Position numbers and translations under genes: made by a program. 64,000 nucleotides of DNA from Calonectria ilicicola (Eukaryota > Ascomycota > Sordariomycetes > Hypocreales > Nectriaceae): contig CP085834.1 in the NCBI GenBank assembly GCA_020809705.1, positions 1,240,001 through 1,304,000 of the forward strand, written 5' to 3'. Each line of letters opens with the position of its first letter. Within the stretch, counting starts at the first letter, position 1. Below, piece after piece: positions 12,663 through 25,458 of this stretch. The notes below the pieces were generated by a model. The model did no database searches. It saw nothing but the letters and a program-made list of their open reading frames with translations, and was not told where the DNA came from.

Positions 12663-14102
12663 CTAGTCAGTATTGCTCAAAAAATGCCATCTTATTCTGG
12701 TAAGCATACCTGGAAAATCTTCTCTGTCCTCTTTTGGGTGTGGGATCCACCAATCCAGTGCCCGAAGCGCCCAGTTGCGTAGCCATGCTTTCCAAGACGT
12801 ATCGCCGGCCTCAAATGTCATTCTCTGTGCCATCATGCTCTGCCTGGCACCCTGAAATCCGTTCTTGAGCATCTCGCGTTCATATTCTGAAAGGCGGGGC
12901 GTGAGCGACATGTCCGGTCGGTGCTCGGATCCTGCCTTGAGCGCCTGGGCAAGCGAAATGGCGTCGGTAATGGCGCTGCTGGCACCTTTTCCGAGATATG
13001 GAGACAGACTATCTACTATGTTAGACTCTGACTGCAGTCAGATTTGCGACGAGTTATCGTACCTGTGGGCCGCATCTCCCAAAAGAGTTACTCTGCAGGT
13101 CTCCCACGGCTCAATCGGGTCCTGTGTCTTGATATGCGACACATATACAGAGCTGGGTACACTCAGCGAAAGCAAAGATCGTAGGAGCGGGCTCCAGTTC
13201 TTTGCTCTCGCGAGGCATTCGTCCTTGAGCTCCTCGGGTGTCATCTCATCGGGATGCTTGCTCTGATTCTCGAATTCGTTCGTGTAGCAGCCCATGCCAA
13301 ACATGAGAAACGAATCGGAGGGGTCAATCTTTTCGAGGTCGTAAGGGCCGTAGGGCTTCTTGCGGTCTTTGTAGTAAGTTACCACCATTGAGCGACGTGG
13401 TGTCATTGCCTATACCAGTGTAAGCTTGCATCCATATTTCTAATTGATGGGTTTACATACCATGCATCCGGAACTCCAGGGAATCATGGCCTCAGTCTCG
13501 GGAGTAAAAGGTGCCTTGAAGTAGACTACCGTGAGACCGCAGGCAGTCCTGGTGCTGTCTGGTAGCAGTTGCTTTCGCACTTTGGAGCCAGCTCCATCGG
13601 CCCCGACAAGCAAATCGCATTCAATCTCATCGCCGTCGGCAAAGTGTACTTTGATGGGACCATCCTCATCCTCGGGCTCTTCATACGACTCAAACTTTTT
13701 GCCAAACTTGACAAACATATCGGAATCGTGCAAGAGAGCCTCGCGCAATTTCCAGCGCGAGACCGATTCCATGTTCCGCGACTGCTCCAGATCGAGCCGG
13801 CAAATGAGATCGCATTTCTCATTCATCAGCCCCACGCGGTTCCCGTGGGCCTTGGGCACACCAATGGAGTCGCCAATCAGATCCGCAACGGGCGCAGGGA
13901 CATGGCTGCGCAGATGATCCAAAATTGCTGGCGGCACGAGGATGCGGAAACCAACAAGCGTGTTGGACTCGGTGCCTTCGTGAGAGCCGCGCTCATACAC
14001 GGTTACTTTAAAACGGGCATCCTGGCGGAGAATCTGAGCCAGCGCCAGGCCGCCGGGCCCAGCACCGATAATGGCAACGCGAAAGGGCACTTGTTCAGAC
14101 AT
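12663..14102 (-). CDS. FAD-dependent monooxygenase (UbiH/salicylate hydroxylase-like)
   Basis: This is a group A flavin monooxygenase (PF01494 type) of about 444 aa, from exons 14102-13461, 13409-13063 and 13008-12663. The N-terminal dinucleotide site is GAGPGG (residues 13-18), the DG motif is GADGAGSKVR (167-176), and the GD motif GDAAHSLSPYLGKGAS (about 325-340) appears only after joining exons 2 and 3. These are the FAD and NAD(P)H motifs of enzymes that insert one oxygen atom. There is no membrane anchor. Lying between the FSH1 hydrolase and the MFS exporter, it is probably a tailoring hydroxylase or epoxidase for the polyketide. The extreme C-terminus is uncertain: a further intron starting at GTATGC (near 12712) with an acceptor near 12648-12655 would replace the last 19 residues or so with a different short tail. 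Confidence 0.88.
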
Positions 14103-14544
14103 TGTCCTTCAAAGAAAATGCGTGGCGGGGAAAAACTGCCTTTGAATTTTTTTTTTCTTTACTGTTCCGGCTTCTACCTTGCTCTCATTAACTATTATTG
14201 ACGCAATCACAGCCTCACTTACATAGCCATCCCTCCTCGGAGGGATGGCGGCGGGCATAAGCTGATTCTCGGCGGGTTTTCCCTGTCGTCAGGCGACATG
14301 GACGGCGCAAAGGACGTCAGCCTAGCCAACAGCGCGCCGTGGCGGATCACCCAGTCGGGCTTCGGATTTCGCCCAGACGCCGTAAGCCCTCCCGCACGCC
14401 CCGGCCTGACCCAACGCCGAGCTCAGCCAACATAAGGGAACGCAAATGCAATGTTTATTGTTGCGTCCTTTTCGGAAAAGAAACCAATTTTTGTTTTTCT
14501 GAAACGTTCGCAGATGCAATGCTAGTTCGCATCCGCCCGACGCA
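14103..14544. promoter_or_regulatory. divergent promoter of monooxygenase and MFS exporter
   Basis: This 442-bp gap lies between the divergent starts of the FAD monooxygenase and the MFS transporter, so one region can serve both. It includes a T-rich tract near 14147-14160 next to the monooxygenase start and a GC-rich imperfect palindrome around CCTCCTCGGAGGG near 14232. I found no certain factor-binding site. Confidence 0.4.
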
Positions 14545-16947
14545 ATGGTCCGATTTTCCTCAGAAACGATGCAACAACGACCTCCTTCATACGACACAGT
14601 GGACCACCGCCGATCGACTGAAACATTAGAGCAGCTCTCAGAAGTGAGCAGTCTTTCCAGCACGACGCCAAGCGTGCAACCAGCCGGTAACTCGTATTTC
14701 TGGGATGATTTGGCTGTGGTGCTTGCTTGGGAGACAGACTTTGTGCTGCCTCCCTTGGAGCTCCCGCACAACAACAGCACTGAGGCCCTGGTTCTAAACC
14801 AGCCGCCCCAACCCGAGAGTTCTGGTTCTGGACGGCTGCGCATGGCATTGGGTGTGTTTGGGTATGATCTCCGTTGCAGTAGTGTCGCATCATGCGTCAT
14901 GCAAACTTCTTTTTTGCTAATGTGTGACAGACTTTGGATATGCCTGTTCATGTCGGCTTTGGAGACAACCATTGTCTCCACAGGGTTGCGCACTATATCC
15001 GACGACCTCGATGGTCTCGCACAGTCCAACTGGGTCATTGTGGCCTACCTACTCACATATAATGGTAAACAAACCATGCAAGACATGTACAAAGTAAAGT
15101 AACTAACATGTCTTTCACCATACAGGGTTTCTACTGTTATTCTCTAGGATGACTGACATCTTTGGCCAGAAAACACTCCTTATTACTGCTCAGGTCATCT
15201 TCTTGATATCATCCATCGCCTGTGGTGCAGCACACACAATGCTTCAACTGTACAGTGTCCTGTGACAACATCACACAACTACTAACGCAATATCTAGCAT
15301 CGTCTTTCGGGCTTTCCAAGGCCTTGGCGGATCTGGCATCTATGCCACCGTCTTTGTCATCATCACCAAGATCATCACAATCGACAAAGTGGGTATGTAC
15401 ACGGGTATCCTAAGTTCAGTCTTTGCATTGGCCAGTCTTCTAGGGCCTATCCTCGGAGGTGTCATTGTTGACAATACATCATGGCGATGGGTATTCTTTA
15501 TCAAGTAAGAACAAAGCCCACCTTGGGGTAAAACATGATGATGATTAATGATGATAGTGGCCCTGGCATTGTCCTCTCACTCGGTCTCGTCATTTTTGCA
15601 ATCCCTAATGGCAATGGAAACCAAAAAGTCTTCAACAAAGCGAATCTACAGCGAGTTGACGTGATCGGAGGCTTTCTGTCTCTCGCTTGGCCAATCCTGC
15701 TGGTATTCGCGCTAGAAGAAGCGGGTGATGGGTATGCTTGGAGCGATGGTCTCATTGTAGGAACTCTCGTGGCCAGTATAGTCGGGCTGATCGCCTTTAT
15801 CGTCTACGAGGTGTGGGTGCAGGGTCAGCCAAAGATGGAGCCAATCTTCCCGATGCGGTTGCTACGGAGCACGACCCTGTCGCTCAACCTCCTGTACGTT
15901 TTATCCCTACTATTCAAAAATAAAATTCCATCTAATAACCGTTTTTATAGAACAGTCTTTGCCCTTGGAGCTTGCTTTTACCCGGCCATTATTCTCCTTC
16001 CTCAGCGGTTTCAAGCCGTCAACGGTCTTTCGGCTTTGGATGCAGGCATCAAAATGCTTGCTTTTACCCTAGTATCTCCCACTTTCTCCATGATTTGTGG
16101 TATAGTGCTTTCAAAAAAGGCACCAGCCGCGCCTATTTTGTTGATAATAGGCTCTATTCTGACTGCCCTCGGGATGGGCTTGCTGAGCACCCTGCCTCAC
16201 TCAGGGTCTGTGCCATCCCAGGCCTATGGCTACGAGGTCATTTTGGGGGTGGGGCTGGGCATAATGATGCCAGCACTTGTTTTCCTACTCAAGGTTGAGT
16301 TTGATGATGAAGATTTGGGTATGTATTGTGTCTTCTATTTCACGTCCAATAATTCTTTTTGGTTAACAATTATAGCCGCCGTCATGGGCGCAAACAACAC
16401 GGTCCGTACCTTGGGCGGCTGTGTTGCTTTGGCCGTTTCTTCCACTGTGCTCCACACAGATCTAAACGAGGAGCTCTCCCGCTTTTTGACGCCCGACCAA
16501 ATTACGGCGGTGCTCAGCTCCTCGGAATCCATCAACTCGCTCTCCGACTTTCAAGCGCTGATGGTGCGAGAAGCGTATGGCGCAAGTTATGACAGACAGT
16601 GTCAAGCGCTATTGGCTTTTGCAGGATTGGGCGTGATAGCGGCGCTTTTTCTGGGGTGGGCTTGTAGAAAATTGCAGAGCAGAATGGCAACTGTGTGGGA
16701 GCGACAGCGGTCGCTACGATCACAACGATCAATGAGGTCGCGACCATCACAAAGATCGCGTCCATCGCAAAGAGCACGGCCATCTCAACGATCGCGACCA
16801 TCGCAGAGAACCCACCCGTCGCAGCAATCATCGCAGCGATCACGACCGTCGCAACGATCAAAGCCATCGCAGCGCTCAAAAGCTGCAACAAGATTCCCAG
16901 TAGTACCGCAATCACAGCCGTTGCAACGATCACGAAGCCTCCCTTAG
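14545..16947 (+). CDS. MFS transporter, DHA2 (14-TM) type, with C-terminal RPSQRS repeats
   Basis: This is a proton-coupled drug/metabolite exporter of 685 aa, from exons 14545-14861, 14931-15064, 15126-15249, 15298-15504, 15558-15893, 15951-16318 and 16376-16947. After a polar N-tail of about 105 residues come TM1 (LWICLFMSALETTIVS) and the DHA2-type stretch NWVIVAYLLTYNGF followed by SRMTDIFGQK (motif A region), then WRWVFFINGP after TM6. The last 75 residues or so are a basic tail built from RPSQRS-like units (16716-16942), which is unusual for this family and probably cytosolic. The gene is divergent from the FAD monooxygenase and lies at the cluster edge, so export of the polyketide or self-protection is the natural role (inference). 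All six introns have GT-AG borders and restore the family reading frame. Confidence 0.88.
16716..16942 (+). repeat. 15-18 bp coding repeat (RPSQRS units)
   Basis: Degenerate tandem units of the form cga-ccr-tcr-car-mga encode eight or more copies of R-x-SQ-R-S in the MFS tail. Unit length is mainly five to six codons, and wobble positions differ between copies. The repeat is absent from the rest of the window. Confidence 0.8.
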
Positions 16948-17698
16948 ATACTGCATTCACCCTCTCGGGTACAAGGTCTGCCTCTCGCAAGAACGGGGCA
17001 AATCAAATAATTTTGGAGAAACAATGTTTTTTTTTTAGATGTGTAATTTAAAATCTCAACCCAGACAGGCAAATCATAGTCAAATATAACCTGGTTGTGT
17101 ATACATGTGCAAGAGTTCATTGCAGCCAATATAGCAGGCGGAATTTGGCAGCAGGCTCACTCTCATACCAACCTACACATCTTTCGCCAAAAATTAGAAT
17201 TATTTGGTACCGAGAAGTAGAGTATTTACAGTAGACTGATCGCTGCACTTAGTGTAATTTTCCAGCAGATATAGAGGAGCCGGGCTGCTGGGGCTATCCT
17301 GATGATTTTGCCATTTCATGGCCGTGACCACAGCTACGGCGGAAACACAATGGGCACATACAACAACCGTGTTTTACACTTGCTGCGCTTGATTCATGAG
17401 AAAAACAGGTTAGTTGCACGATTCCAGTTGAACAATACCCAATCATAAGCCGCCACATTTCATATCCAGCCTAACTCGGACTGGGCTGCCCAATTCTTAC
17501 CTAGTGGTGTGCACTTTCAAGCGCCATTTGCGTTAGCTACAACTTGCTTAGGTGCGCCTTATGAATGCCTTGAGAGGCTGTGCTCATGTCCCAAGTAGTA
17601 CATAAGTTCTGGGGCACTGCTGAAACAACTGAACTGTTCTGTTTTCATTACCAACTTTAGCGTCACCATTTCTAGAGCCACAGGCACACTCTTCTGCC
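16948..17698. other. intergenic between PKS cluster and NLR gene
   Basis: No gene is evident. This is the 3' flank of the MFS gene and the promoter of the plus-strand NACHT gene. I take it as the right boundary of the polyketide cluster. Confidence 0.5.
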
Positions 17699-20600
17699 AT
17701 GTCTCACTTCAGCCAGGGCCAACTTGACACCTCAACAGTCGATCATAACGACTTTCAATCCTCCGTGGATACCTTTCGACATGTATACGGAGTTTTTTTC
17801 GGCTCGCTTTCCAGCGATGAAAAGAACTATTTCCCTCAGATACCCAGTGACCGAGATCTGGTTCAATGGATTCGAGTCATTATTCAAAGTAGCTATCATG
17901 ATCTTGACAGACATAAAAGGCTCAACGCTTGTATGACTACTATTGAACGTGCTGCTAAAACTTTCCGCTTCTACTTTGAAGCGGTCGATTTACTTGCTTC
18001 GCCACATCCTGAGTTTGCCGCCTTAGCCTGGGGCGCCCTGGGATTTTTATTCAAGGTCCGTCAGAAATTTGAGTGTGCTATAGGTTAATAGCAGTTAAAA
18101 AGTATCAATAGCTGGGATGCAACTATGTCACTTTTCTAGAGAGAATCTGTGAAATGCTGCGTAAAATGACCGCAGTCTTGCCCGCCTACGAAGGCTATAT
18201 CAACTTCCTAGCACAGCAAATCATCGGCATCGGACCATCAAACGACCCATCTCTCAAACGAATCTTGAAATCTATGGCATTTGTGTATTCTGATCTTATG
18301 GAATTTTGCCTCACGGCCACCCAGATGTTTTCAAGGCGGAATTCAGGTAAATCAATCACAATCCCTTCTCATGTGATACACACCTGACTCAAGCAAGCCT
18401 TTGCAAAGAGGCCAACATGGCCTCTGACAGCAAATATATTCTGGGAACCTTTTAATGATAGAGTCGACGTTATGATAGAAAGATTTACCATGCACAGCAA
18501 AATGCTGAATTTGGAAATGTCACTCACATCGCACATGACTGTCATGGAAATTCAAAAACACATGGACTTTTTAAATAGTTCTTTTCAAGCTTGCAACAAT
18601 GTTCAAAAACAGCTCAAGGAGAAACAGGAGAAACATTTGCTCGGTATAACCTCTGCATCCCTCTACGGTGTTGTATACTGACATTCGGACTTCTAGAAAC
18701 TCGGCTGCATATTCTTAAGTCATGGATCAGCCCTCCCCAGTGGCTAGATACATATGAAAATGCTATAAGATCGTTCGGGGGTACAAATGAAACTGTAGAC
18801 TGGTTCTTGAATCACCAAACAGTCGACTCGTGGTTCACAGGGGTTTCGCAGCCCGATCGCTCCCATCATCGAAATATTCTGTTTGCTCATGGTAAGACGA
18901 TTCTAACTCCCCCTAATAAATTTCTAGGGCGGTTCACTATGTGGCCTGGGTGGTCGATGCTGACCATTTTGACATAAAGGCAAACCAGGATTCGGAAAAA
19001 CAGCGCTGTGCGCAGCCCTCGTGCGTAAAGCTCAATATTATTCCATCGATAATCACACCACTGTGCTCTTTTACTTCTTTGATAAACAACAGGTCCATCA
19101 GGTTGACACATCTTCCGCATTTCGCGCAATGCTCTGCCAGCTTCTGGAAGCACACGGGGGCAATAGACTCGGAGTTGACCTGGTCTCACTTCTTTGGTCC
19201 GATAGTGTATCTGTGCAATCGACAGCGTCGGACAGTCAAATAGAGGAACTTCTGCAAGTTGTATTGATGCGTACGGACCAACCTGTGCTTTTTTTCGATG
19301 GGATAGATGAATGTAAGGACCAACAACGTCTGTTCGAAATGCTCAAGAACCTTTGTTTAACATGGGAGCCTTATCCGGTCGCGTTATTTGGACGTCCAAC
19401 CGTCCAACTGCCGTTTAGTCTTGAAGGGGGGGCTGCAATGATGCCGCTGGTGATGGAGCAGAATATTAATGGCATTCGTCGGTATCTTCATCGAAGGATC
19501 CCAGAACTTATCGATCAGCGTAAACTTCCACGGGACCTGAACGTCGACAACACCGTGACAAGGATCTCTGAGCGAGCCGACGGCATGTTCTTGTGGGTTA
19601 GACTTCTTCTGGAATACCTTTCATCCACAGCTTTGACCAATAGGCAACGCGAGAAAACTATTAAACGCCTCAACCGCCTTTCTGGTCTGGATGCTTTGTA
19701 CAAGATGATTTTAGAATCACTTTCCGCGCAGTACACCGGAGATCAGAGAAGAAACACCGAGCGGTTATTTTGGTGGGTCAGCTGTGCTTCCCGCTCCCTG
19801 CATGTTTCAGAGTTGGAGACGGCAGTAGGAATATCAGCCACTGGAAACGCTGAAATGGATGACGATAGCTCTTCGGAGGATCTAGGTTGCGATGGTTTCG
19901 AGAACTTCAAGGTCTCGTTATCCAACATGTCCGGAGCATTGCTGGAGGTTGATGTCAATAGTAAGGTTCGTTTCATTCATCTGTCAGCTCTGGAATACTT
20001 CACAGGAGAGGAATATTTGTCGAATTGGTCTACCAGTCAATTCGATCCATTCAGAGGCGTGAAGGCCAAAATATACTGCGCTATGGCCTGTCTTTCATAC
20101 ATGCAGCACACAGTTCGCCACGGTCCATTATCTGGATCTTCTCAGACCTTCATGGAAAAGGCAGCATTGAGTAAAGAGTACCCATTTCTGGACTACGTTT
20201 GTGAGTTCTGGCCGGAGCAAATCTTAGAGGCCATCTCGCCATCTAAAGACGATTCCTACCCAAATACATATCGTGCTGCTATTAAGCCACTCCTCTCGCT
20301 GACGGGCGAGGTGCTTGATAGTAAAAGGACTATAAGCACCTGGATTGAAGCATCATGGACCTTTGGCCACATTCCTCGCATCATTGGCGACCAGTCCAGG
20401 CTCAGTCGTATCCTAGAATTCCATCGACAAAACGGAGCCGTAATCCAGCGCATAGCGAAATTAGACAAATTGTCCAAAGACCTAAGGGCTCTTGTCGAGG
20501 CATGGGGAGATGTTCTGAGAGATTCTCCGAATGAAATCTGGGAGCCCAGCATTTCTGCCTTCATGAAATCCGATTTTTGGGAGTTTATTCTAGGATCCAA

Positions 20601-22224
20601 AGTGACGAGACTCGAGCCAAGTGATGACGATGAACTCGCAAATTACATTGTGGTCAATTCCAGGCCATCAGCCGATGGCAAAGAGATTGGCGTCATCAAG
20701 GTTTTGCCACCCAAACAAGAAGTAGTCGAGAGCTACATCGTTGGAGCATCAGAACCGCCAGTTTGGTGGGTTCGATTCGAGATCTGGTCGTCACAGGCAT
20801 CATCAAAATCTGACACGCTGAAATTTTGTAAATATTTCTCCGTGCCGAGCTCAAAAGTTCCCTTCCCATACATGTATAAGTCTAGCCCGACTCAGGACAG
20901 CAAAAAAAGTGAAAGGTTTATTTTCCCCACATCGTTAAGCGCAGATTTACGTCAATTTACGTTCTTGAACGTCGCGGGAACTCTGCAACCCCGATCTGAG
21001 AACGGAAGCACCCGCAATGCCCAAAGTACAGAGGTTGTTCCTGAGATTATCCTTCAGGACCTTGACTTTGTGCTTAAGACGGATCCGGCGTACTGTGGCT
21101 CGTTTGATTTGGACTGGTCCAAGTTCACCGCTGGTTATTGGACATACATGTCCGATTCAGGGCAGTATCTTCTAGTGCTTAATTTTCAGCCAGCAGACTT
21201 CAAGTCTTTGAGTAATCAATCTGAGAGTATCAATGATGCCCAGATATGGTTTGTTCGCATTTACCAGAATATGGGCTTGCTAGATGGAAAGGGTCCGAAA
21301 TTTTCGTTCCTCTCCGCGATTGCATACAAACCAAGACGTCAGTTCGATGATACAAAGGAGAAGCCATTTGTATTTCATCCTGATTTACCAATCTTGGTGT
21401 TTGCCTTTGCACGTACCGCTTGGATAGAGGTGGCCGGTGAAGAACGAGACGTTGGAGTGTCGATGAGAGTAATAAAACAAGAGGCAACGGTCATTTGGAA
21501 CTTTGGCAAAAAGGGTAAGTGGCTAGTTTACCTTGTATCTTGCCATAAAAGGCAACCGCTAATCATAATGCATCAAGGATCACACCCTTTTGTAATCGAG
21601 CCACCACTAAAAGGGCCAAGATTCTCGAATGATAATACAATGTTATATGGGGTCCGCGACGGGAAACTTGTGGCTACCGAGCTACCTTTTGAAAGCATCG
21701 GCATTGGCATTGGCAACTTGGCTCGAAACTCGGACGCTCTCGTGACGACTTGTCAGCAGCAAGACCTTACACGTGTCTCGGACATAAGATTGGCCATCAA
21801 CTCACTAGCCGGCGGACCTGAGCCTCCAACCCATCTAGCCAACACCTTAGCCTTCGGTTATGACCGAGAGAGTAAATTGATGATTAAAGATCTCAATTTG
21901 GATGAATCCACCACTGCACTGGTGCGCAGGACTCTGCAAGAAGATGTAGGTGTAACGCATGAGACATTAACTCGGCTGCCAAGATGCATGGACAAGCGGG
22001 TTGAAATCACACTGTTACCCCAGGCCCCAGAGTGCCCGGCGGAGGATGATAATGGGGCCAAGGTTAGAATCTCATTAGATCGAAACGCCCGCGTCTTTGA
22101 GAGATTTAGTTGTGATGACTCCGACTTTGCTCCCTCTATTATTGAGCGAGCTCAGGAAACAATACCCACTTTCGTTGATTCGAGTGATGTTCGAGGCTTG
22201 AGGCTGATGGATATAAGAAAATAG
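17699..22224 (+). CDS. STAND receptor: DUF7708-like domain, NACHT, divergent C-terminal propeller-like region
   Basis: The inferred exons are 17699-18083, 18140-18346, 18398-18643, 18697-18891 and 18980-22224, for 1425 aa. Residues 15-150 resemble the fungal DUF7708 N-terminal domain (for example HPEFAALAWGALGFLFK). The P-loop GKPGFGKTA (345-353) exists only after the fourth splice, and Walker B is FFDGIDE (449-455). The C-terminal half has scattered beta-propeller-like phrases (FHPDLPILVFAF, FSNDNTMLYG) but no clean WD or ankyrin repeats. Family knowledge places such proteins among fungal NLR-like receptors in incompatibility and biotic response; the ligand is unknown. Introns 2 and 4 end in AAG rather than YAG. 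A further in-frame 63-bp intron (21515-21577, GTAAGT...CAAG) is possible and would shorten the protein by 21 aa. Confidence 0.8.
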
Positions 22225-23422
22225 ATTGTATAGGTCAATAAAGATAAACAGGGTTGAGTATTGATTGCGCTATTAATTGGAACATACAGCTTTCAAGCAG
22301 GGTGTCAAACTTCATTATTGCTATGATCATCTATTCATTTTGGCGCCTGCACGTTGGCTTCATTATTCATGCGACAATTTCGGCCTCGCTCATTAACCAA
22401 AACATTCTGACAACAATTTAGAAGCGATGCCATGTATTCATGAAATTAAGTCCACTAGTACGGGTGTCAGAAGGCTTGGTAGATGATGATTTGATTCAAG
22501 CCGTTTTATCATCAAATTTGATCAAGGTATAGGGTAGGTCCGGCTCACTTGCCTGGTGTGCCCGAAACAGCCGTAGAATTAGGCTTGTAAACGAAGACGA
22601 AAATAGCAATATGAGAGGTAATGCAAAAAAGTAAAGTAAAACAAGGTAGATCCCCCTGTTCCTGACAATGCTTAGTGAGGCGTTCTCTCCACAGGCAGGC
22701 GTTCCAGCTGACCAAGCCCGGTCGCCAAGCCGAAGCATCTCAGTGGTTAAGCTGTTACCGTTGTGGAGACAGGCAGTCCTACGCCATTGCTGTGGCCGAG
22801 GATTGGCTGGATTCAAGCCGTGTTTTACGAACTCGGCGCTTTGGCTTCCCACAGCTTGCACAATCTAGGCCTGCGCCCATGCATGATTCTGTGGTGCTTA
22901 CCAACATCGAGAAGCAAGATTGTGAAGTCACTTAATTTATTGTGCGTGGAACGAGATTGAATCCTCATTCATTTGTAGAGTACCATATTTGTAGGCACGT
23001 GGAAATAAAGAGGAGTCCGCGACTGCTCGGGGAGATCGCGCCAAGTCATCGTGACCATCGCCTTTTGAAGGGGTCAATCGGAGTACTGACGCCTCATCAA
23101 GCCTCCCTGCAGCCATCGTCACAGAATGGTTGAATTATGCTTGTATTTGGTGAGGTGCGAGGCTCAGCTCAACCCGCTAGGAAATATTAGATCCAAGCTA
23201 GACTAGATTCGAGCTAGCTGAGGCTGACGGGAGTCGTCTTGTCGGGCGGTCTACTTTGACTCGCTGTCAAACCCGGCTGAGCCCCTGATTCAAGAGCGCC
23301 TCGCACAGGTGTTGCACGCGAGCCCCATTCGCTTTATAAACCGTGGGGTTTTGGCTCTCTCCACTTAACACCATCCCTTGTATTGCCGATCTTTCCTCTC
23401 CCTCGATGCCAAGTATTTCCAA
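22225..23422. other. intergenic region
   Basis: I see no convincing gene. Short frames on both strands at 22496-22935 overlap one another and have no recognisable content. The right part is the promoter of the membrane-protein gene. Confidence 0.5.
23333..23340 (+). promoter_or_regulatory. TATA box (TTTATAAA)
   Basis: A TTTATAAA element lies 83 bp upstream of the start codon at 23423, followed by a CT-rich stretch, a common fungal core-promoter arrangement. Confidence 0.5.
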
Positions 23423-25272
23423 ATGGAGGCTCCAGTAACGCCTTGGTCGGTCAATTCGACCTACAAAAACGACACTGAGGCGCTAAGGGAATTCATTGCT
23501 CCAGCATGGGTTCCCTCCCCCGCGGCCAGAGGAACCATCGACATCCTCCAAAGCTGCGTCATCACGCTCATTGCCTGCATCTACACGGCATTGCACCTGA
23601 ATGTTCCTAATAGTACTGTTTGGTATACCATTATATGGAGTCATATAAGATGGACTTCCATGTCTCTTTTTGCCCCAGAAATTGTTTTGTACATGGCACT
23701 AGATCAATTCTATCAAGCAACAAAGTTGAAGAAGCAATTACTTGACTTGAAGCGACAAGGGAAGATAGACTCAAATGTGCGCGCCACTTGTCCTATGCGT
23801 CGAAAAGCTATTTGCTAATTTGGACTTTAGGTTGATATAAATTTGAAATATGCCTTCTTCGTTGTTATGGGCGGTGTTCATATCGATATCAGCGACATTA
23901 TGTCAGAGGGTGATTTGGACGAAGATGAGACCATGAAAGGACGAACCCGTGGCATGAAAAAAGCGCACTCTAATCAATACTCTGCTCGCCTTACCCCACG
24001 CGGTGTAGTCCAACTTGCCAAAGCAAGAGCGTTACCAGACGTTCGAAATGAAGAAATTGAGGACAAGAGCAAATCTAATTATTTGCAAAAGTTTCTCGTC
24101 ATCATGCAAGTGACATGGATGGTAGTGCAATGCATTACGCGCAAGGTTATCGGGCTTCCCTTGACTTTGCTCGAGATCCATACTATGGTCCATGTTGGCT
24201 GCACTATTATTCTCTATATATGCTGGCTGGAGGTATTTGAGTGCCCGCATACCCCTCCGCAGTCTTGCTGAAACTAACGTGGTATCGTTTCTAGAAACCG
24301 CTTGATGTGAAAGAGCCAAAAGTGTTTAAGCTATCAGACCTTGAGAGCGACAAAGATCCCAAGGCTTTCACCAAGATAAAGGGTGAAATTGCGCTCGCAG
24401 TTCAGCAGCTCTTCTATGCCAAAACCTTGGAAGATTTATCGATATTTGACCCACAGAGTTCAAAAGGCCGTGACGCAGTGACCTTGAAACCAGAGGCGAT
24501 CCTCCGAACTGGCGTTATCATGGCTTCTGGGCTTCGAATCGACAATTGCGAGTATGATTTCAAAGTGGAACAAAGGTTTCTCGATCGCTGGGACCGGATC
24601 TTCGCCGCCTTCAATTTTGCACAGCTTAGCGAAATGAACGACATGTCTCATGGGCTCTCTCAATCGGAGACTTATGTGAGATTATTGGATCAACCCCAAG
24701 ATCTAGAACAAGCCGCAAAGCGGGGCCCATCGATTTTTCTACGGGATTTGGCAACATTCACGGTTTACAGGCTGTACCCCCGCAAATTACTTGTGAGCGG
24801 GGGCGAGAAGAACCTCGACGTGCACTTTTTCAACCGCAACATTCTGAGTCTCTGGGGTAGTGCCATGGACTTTATGCGCGCCTACTACATGCTGGGAATA
24901 CTAATTTCGGTGCTTTCAGCCATATATGGCGGCATTCACCTTGCTGCATGGAACCAAAACTTTCCGTCCGAAATCGAGAGCTGGGCATGGAAAATAAGCG
25001 CGATAACCATTGCTGCAGCGTTCCCAATATGGTACGTTGGCAGTATTATTACGAGTGCCATCGTCTCCAACATAATTCTAATCCATAGGCCTCACATCAT
25101 TCCCAAACTTGTGGGCATTTTGGCAAGTTGGCTGCTGTGGCCTCAAATAGCTGCATATGCAGTGGCAAGGATATACATTGTTGCAGAGGCGTTTGCAAAC
25201 TTGCGACACATACCAATTGGGGCTTATCTGACTCCGGATTGGACCCAGCTGCTTCCTCATCTCGGCCGATGA
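23423..25272 (+). CDS. polytopic membrane protein, fungal-specific family
   Basis: Exons 23423-23776, 23831-24232 and 24295-25272 give 577 aa. I know this type only as an uncharacterised fungal membrane family; a frequent hallmark is a first helix ending in HxNVP (here ALHLNVP, about residues 55-62). Further hydrophobic segments lie at LVIMQVTWMVVQ, MVHVGCTIILYICWLE, YYMLGILISVLSAIYGG, ISAITIAAAFPIWYVG and the last 60 residues. A cytosolic stretch of about 140 residues sits before the last helices. The first start candidate upstream (23378) is TTG, so I place the start at the ATG at 23423, downstream of a TATA box. Function is unknown; nothing in the neighbourhood assigns a role. Confidence 0.8.
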
Positions 25273-25458
25273 GAATGTATTTTTATCAAGTTCAGTTATA
25301 CTAAGACCCCAGCAAGCATAGATGGGTCTAGTGTGGGAATGAAGCGATGTGTAGATTATTTCATCTTCATCTTGGATAAAAAAAGGGGAATTTAATATTT
25401 CGTTCCGTGAGAGTGTATCATCTAAGACAAAAGAAAAAAGAGAACAAAGAAAATGTGT

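Noticed and set aside
16716..16942. CRISPR-like array
   Set aside because: The repeat is a short degenerate coding repeat without spacers, in a fungal gene.
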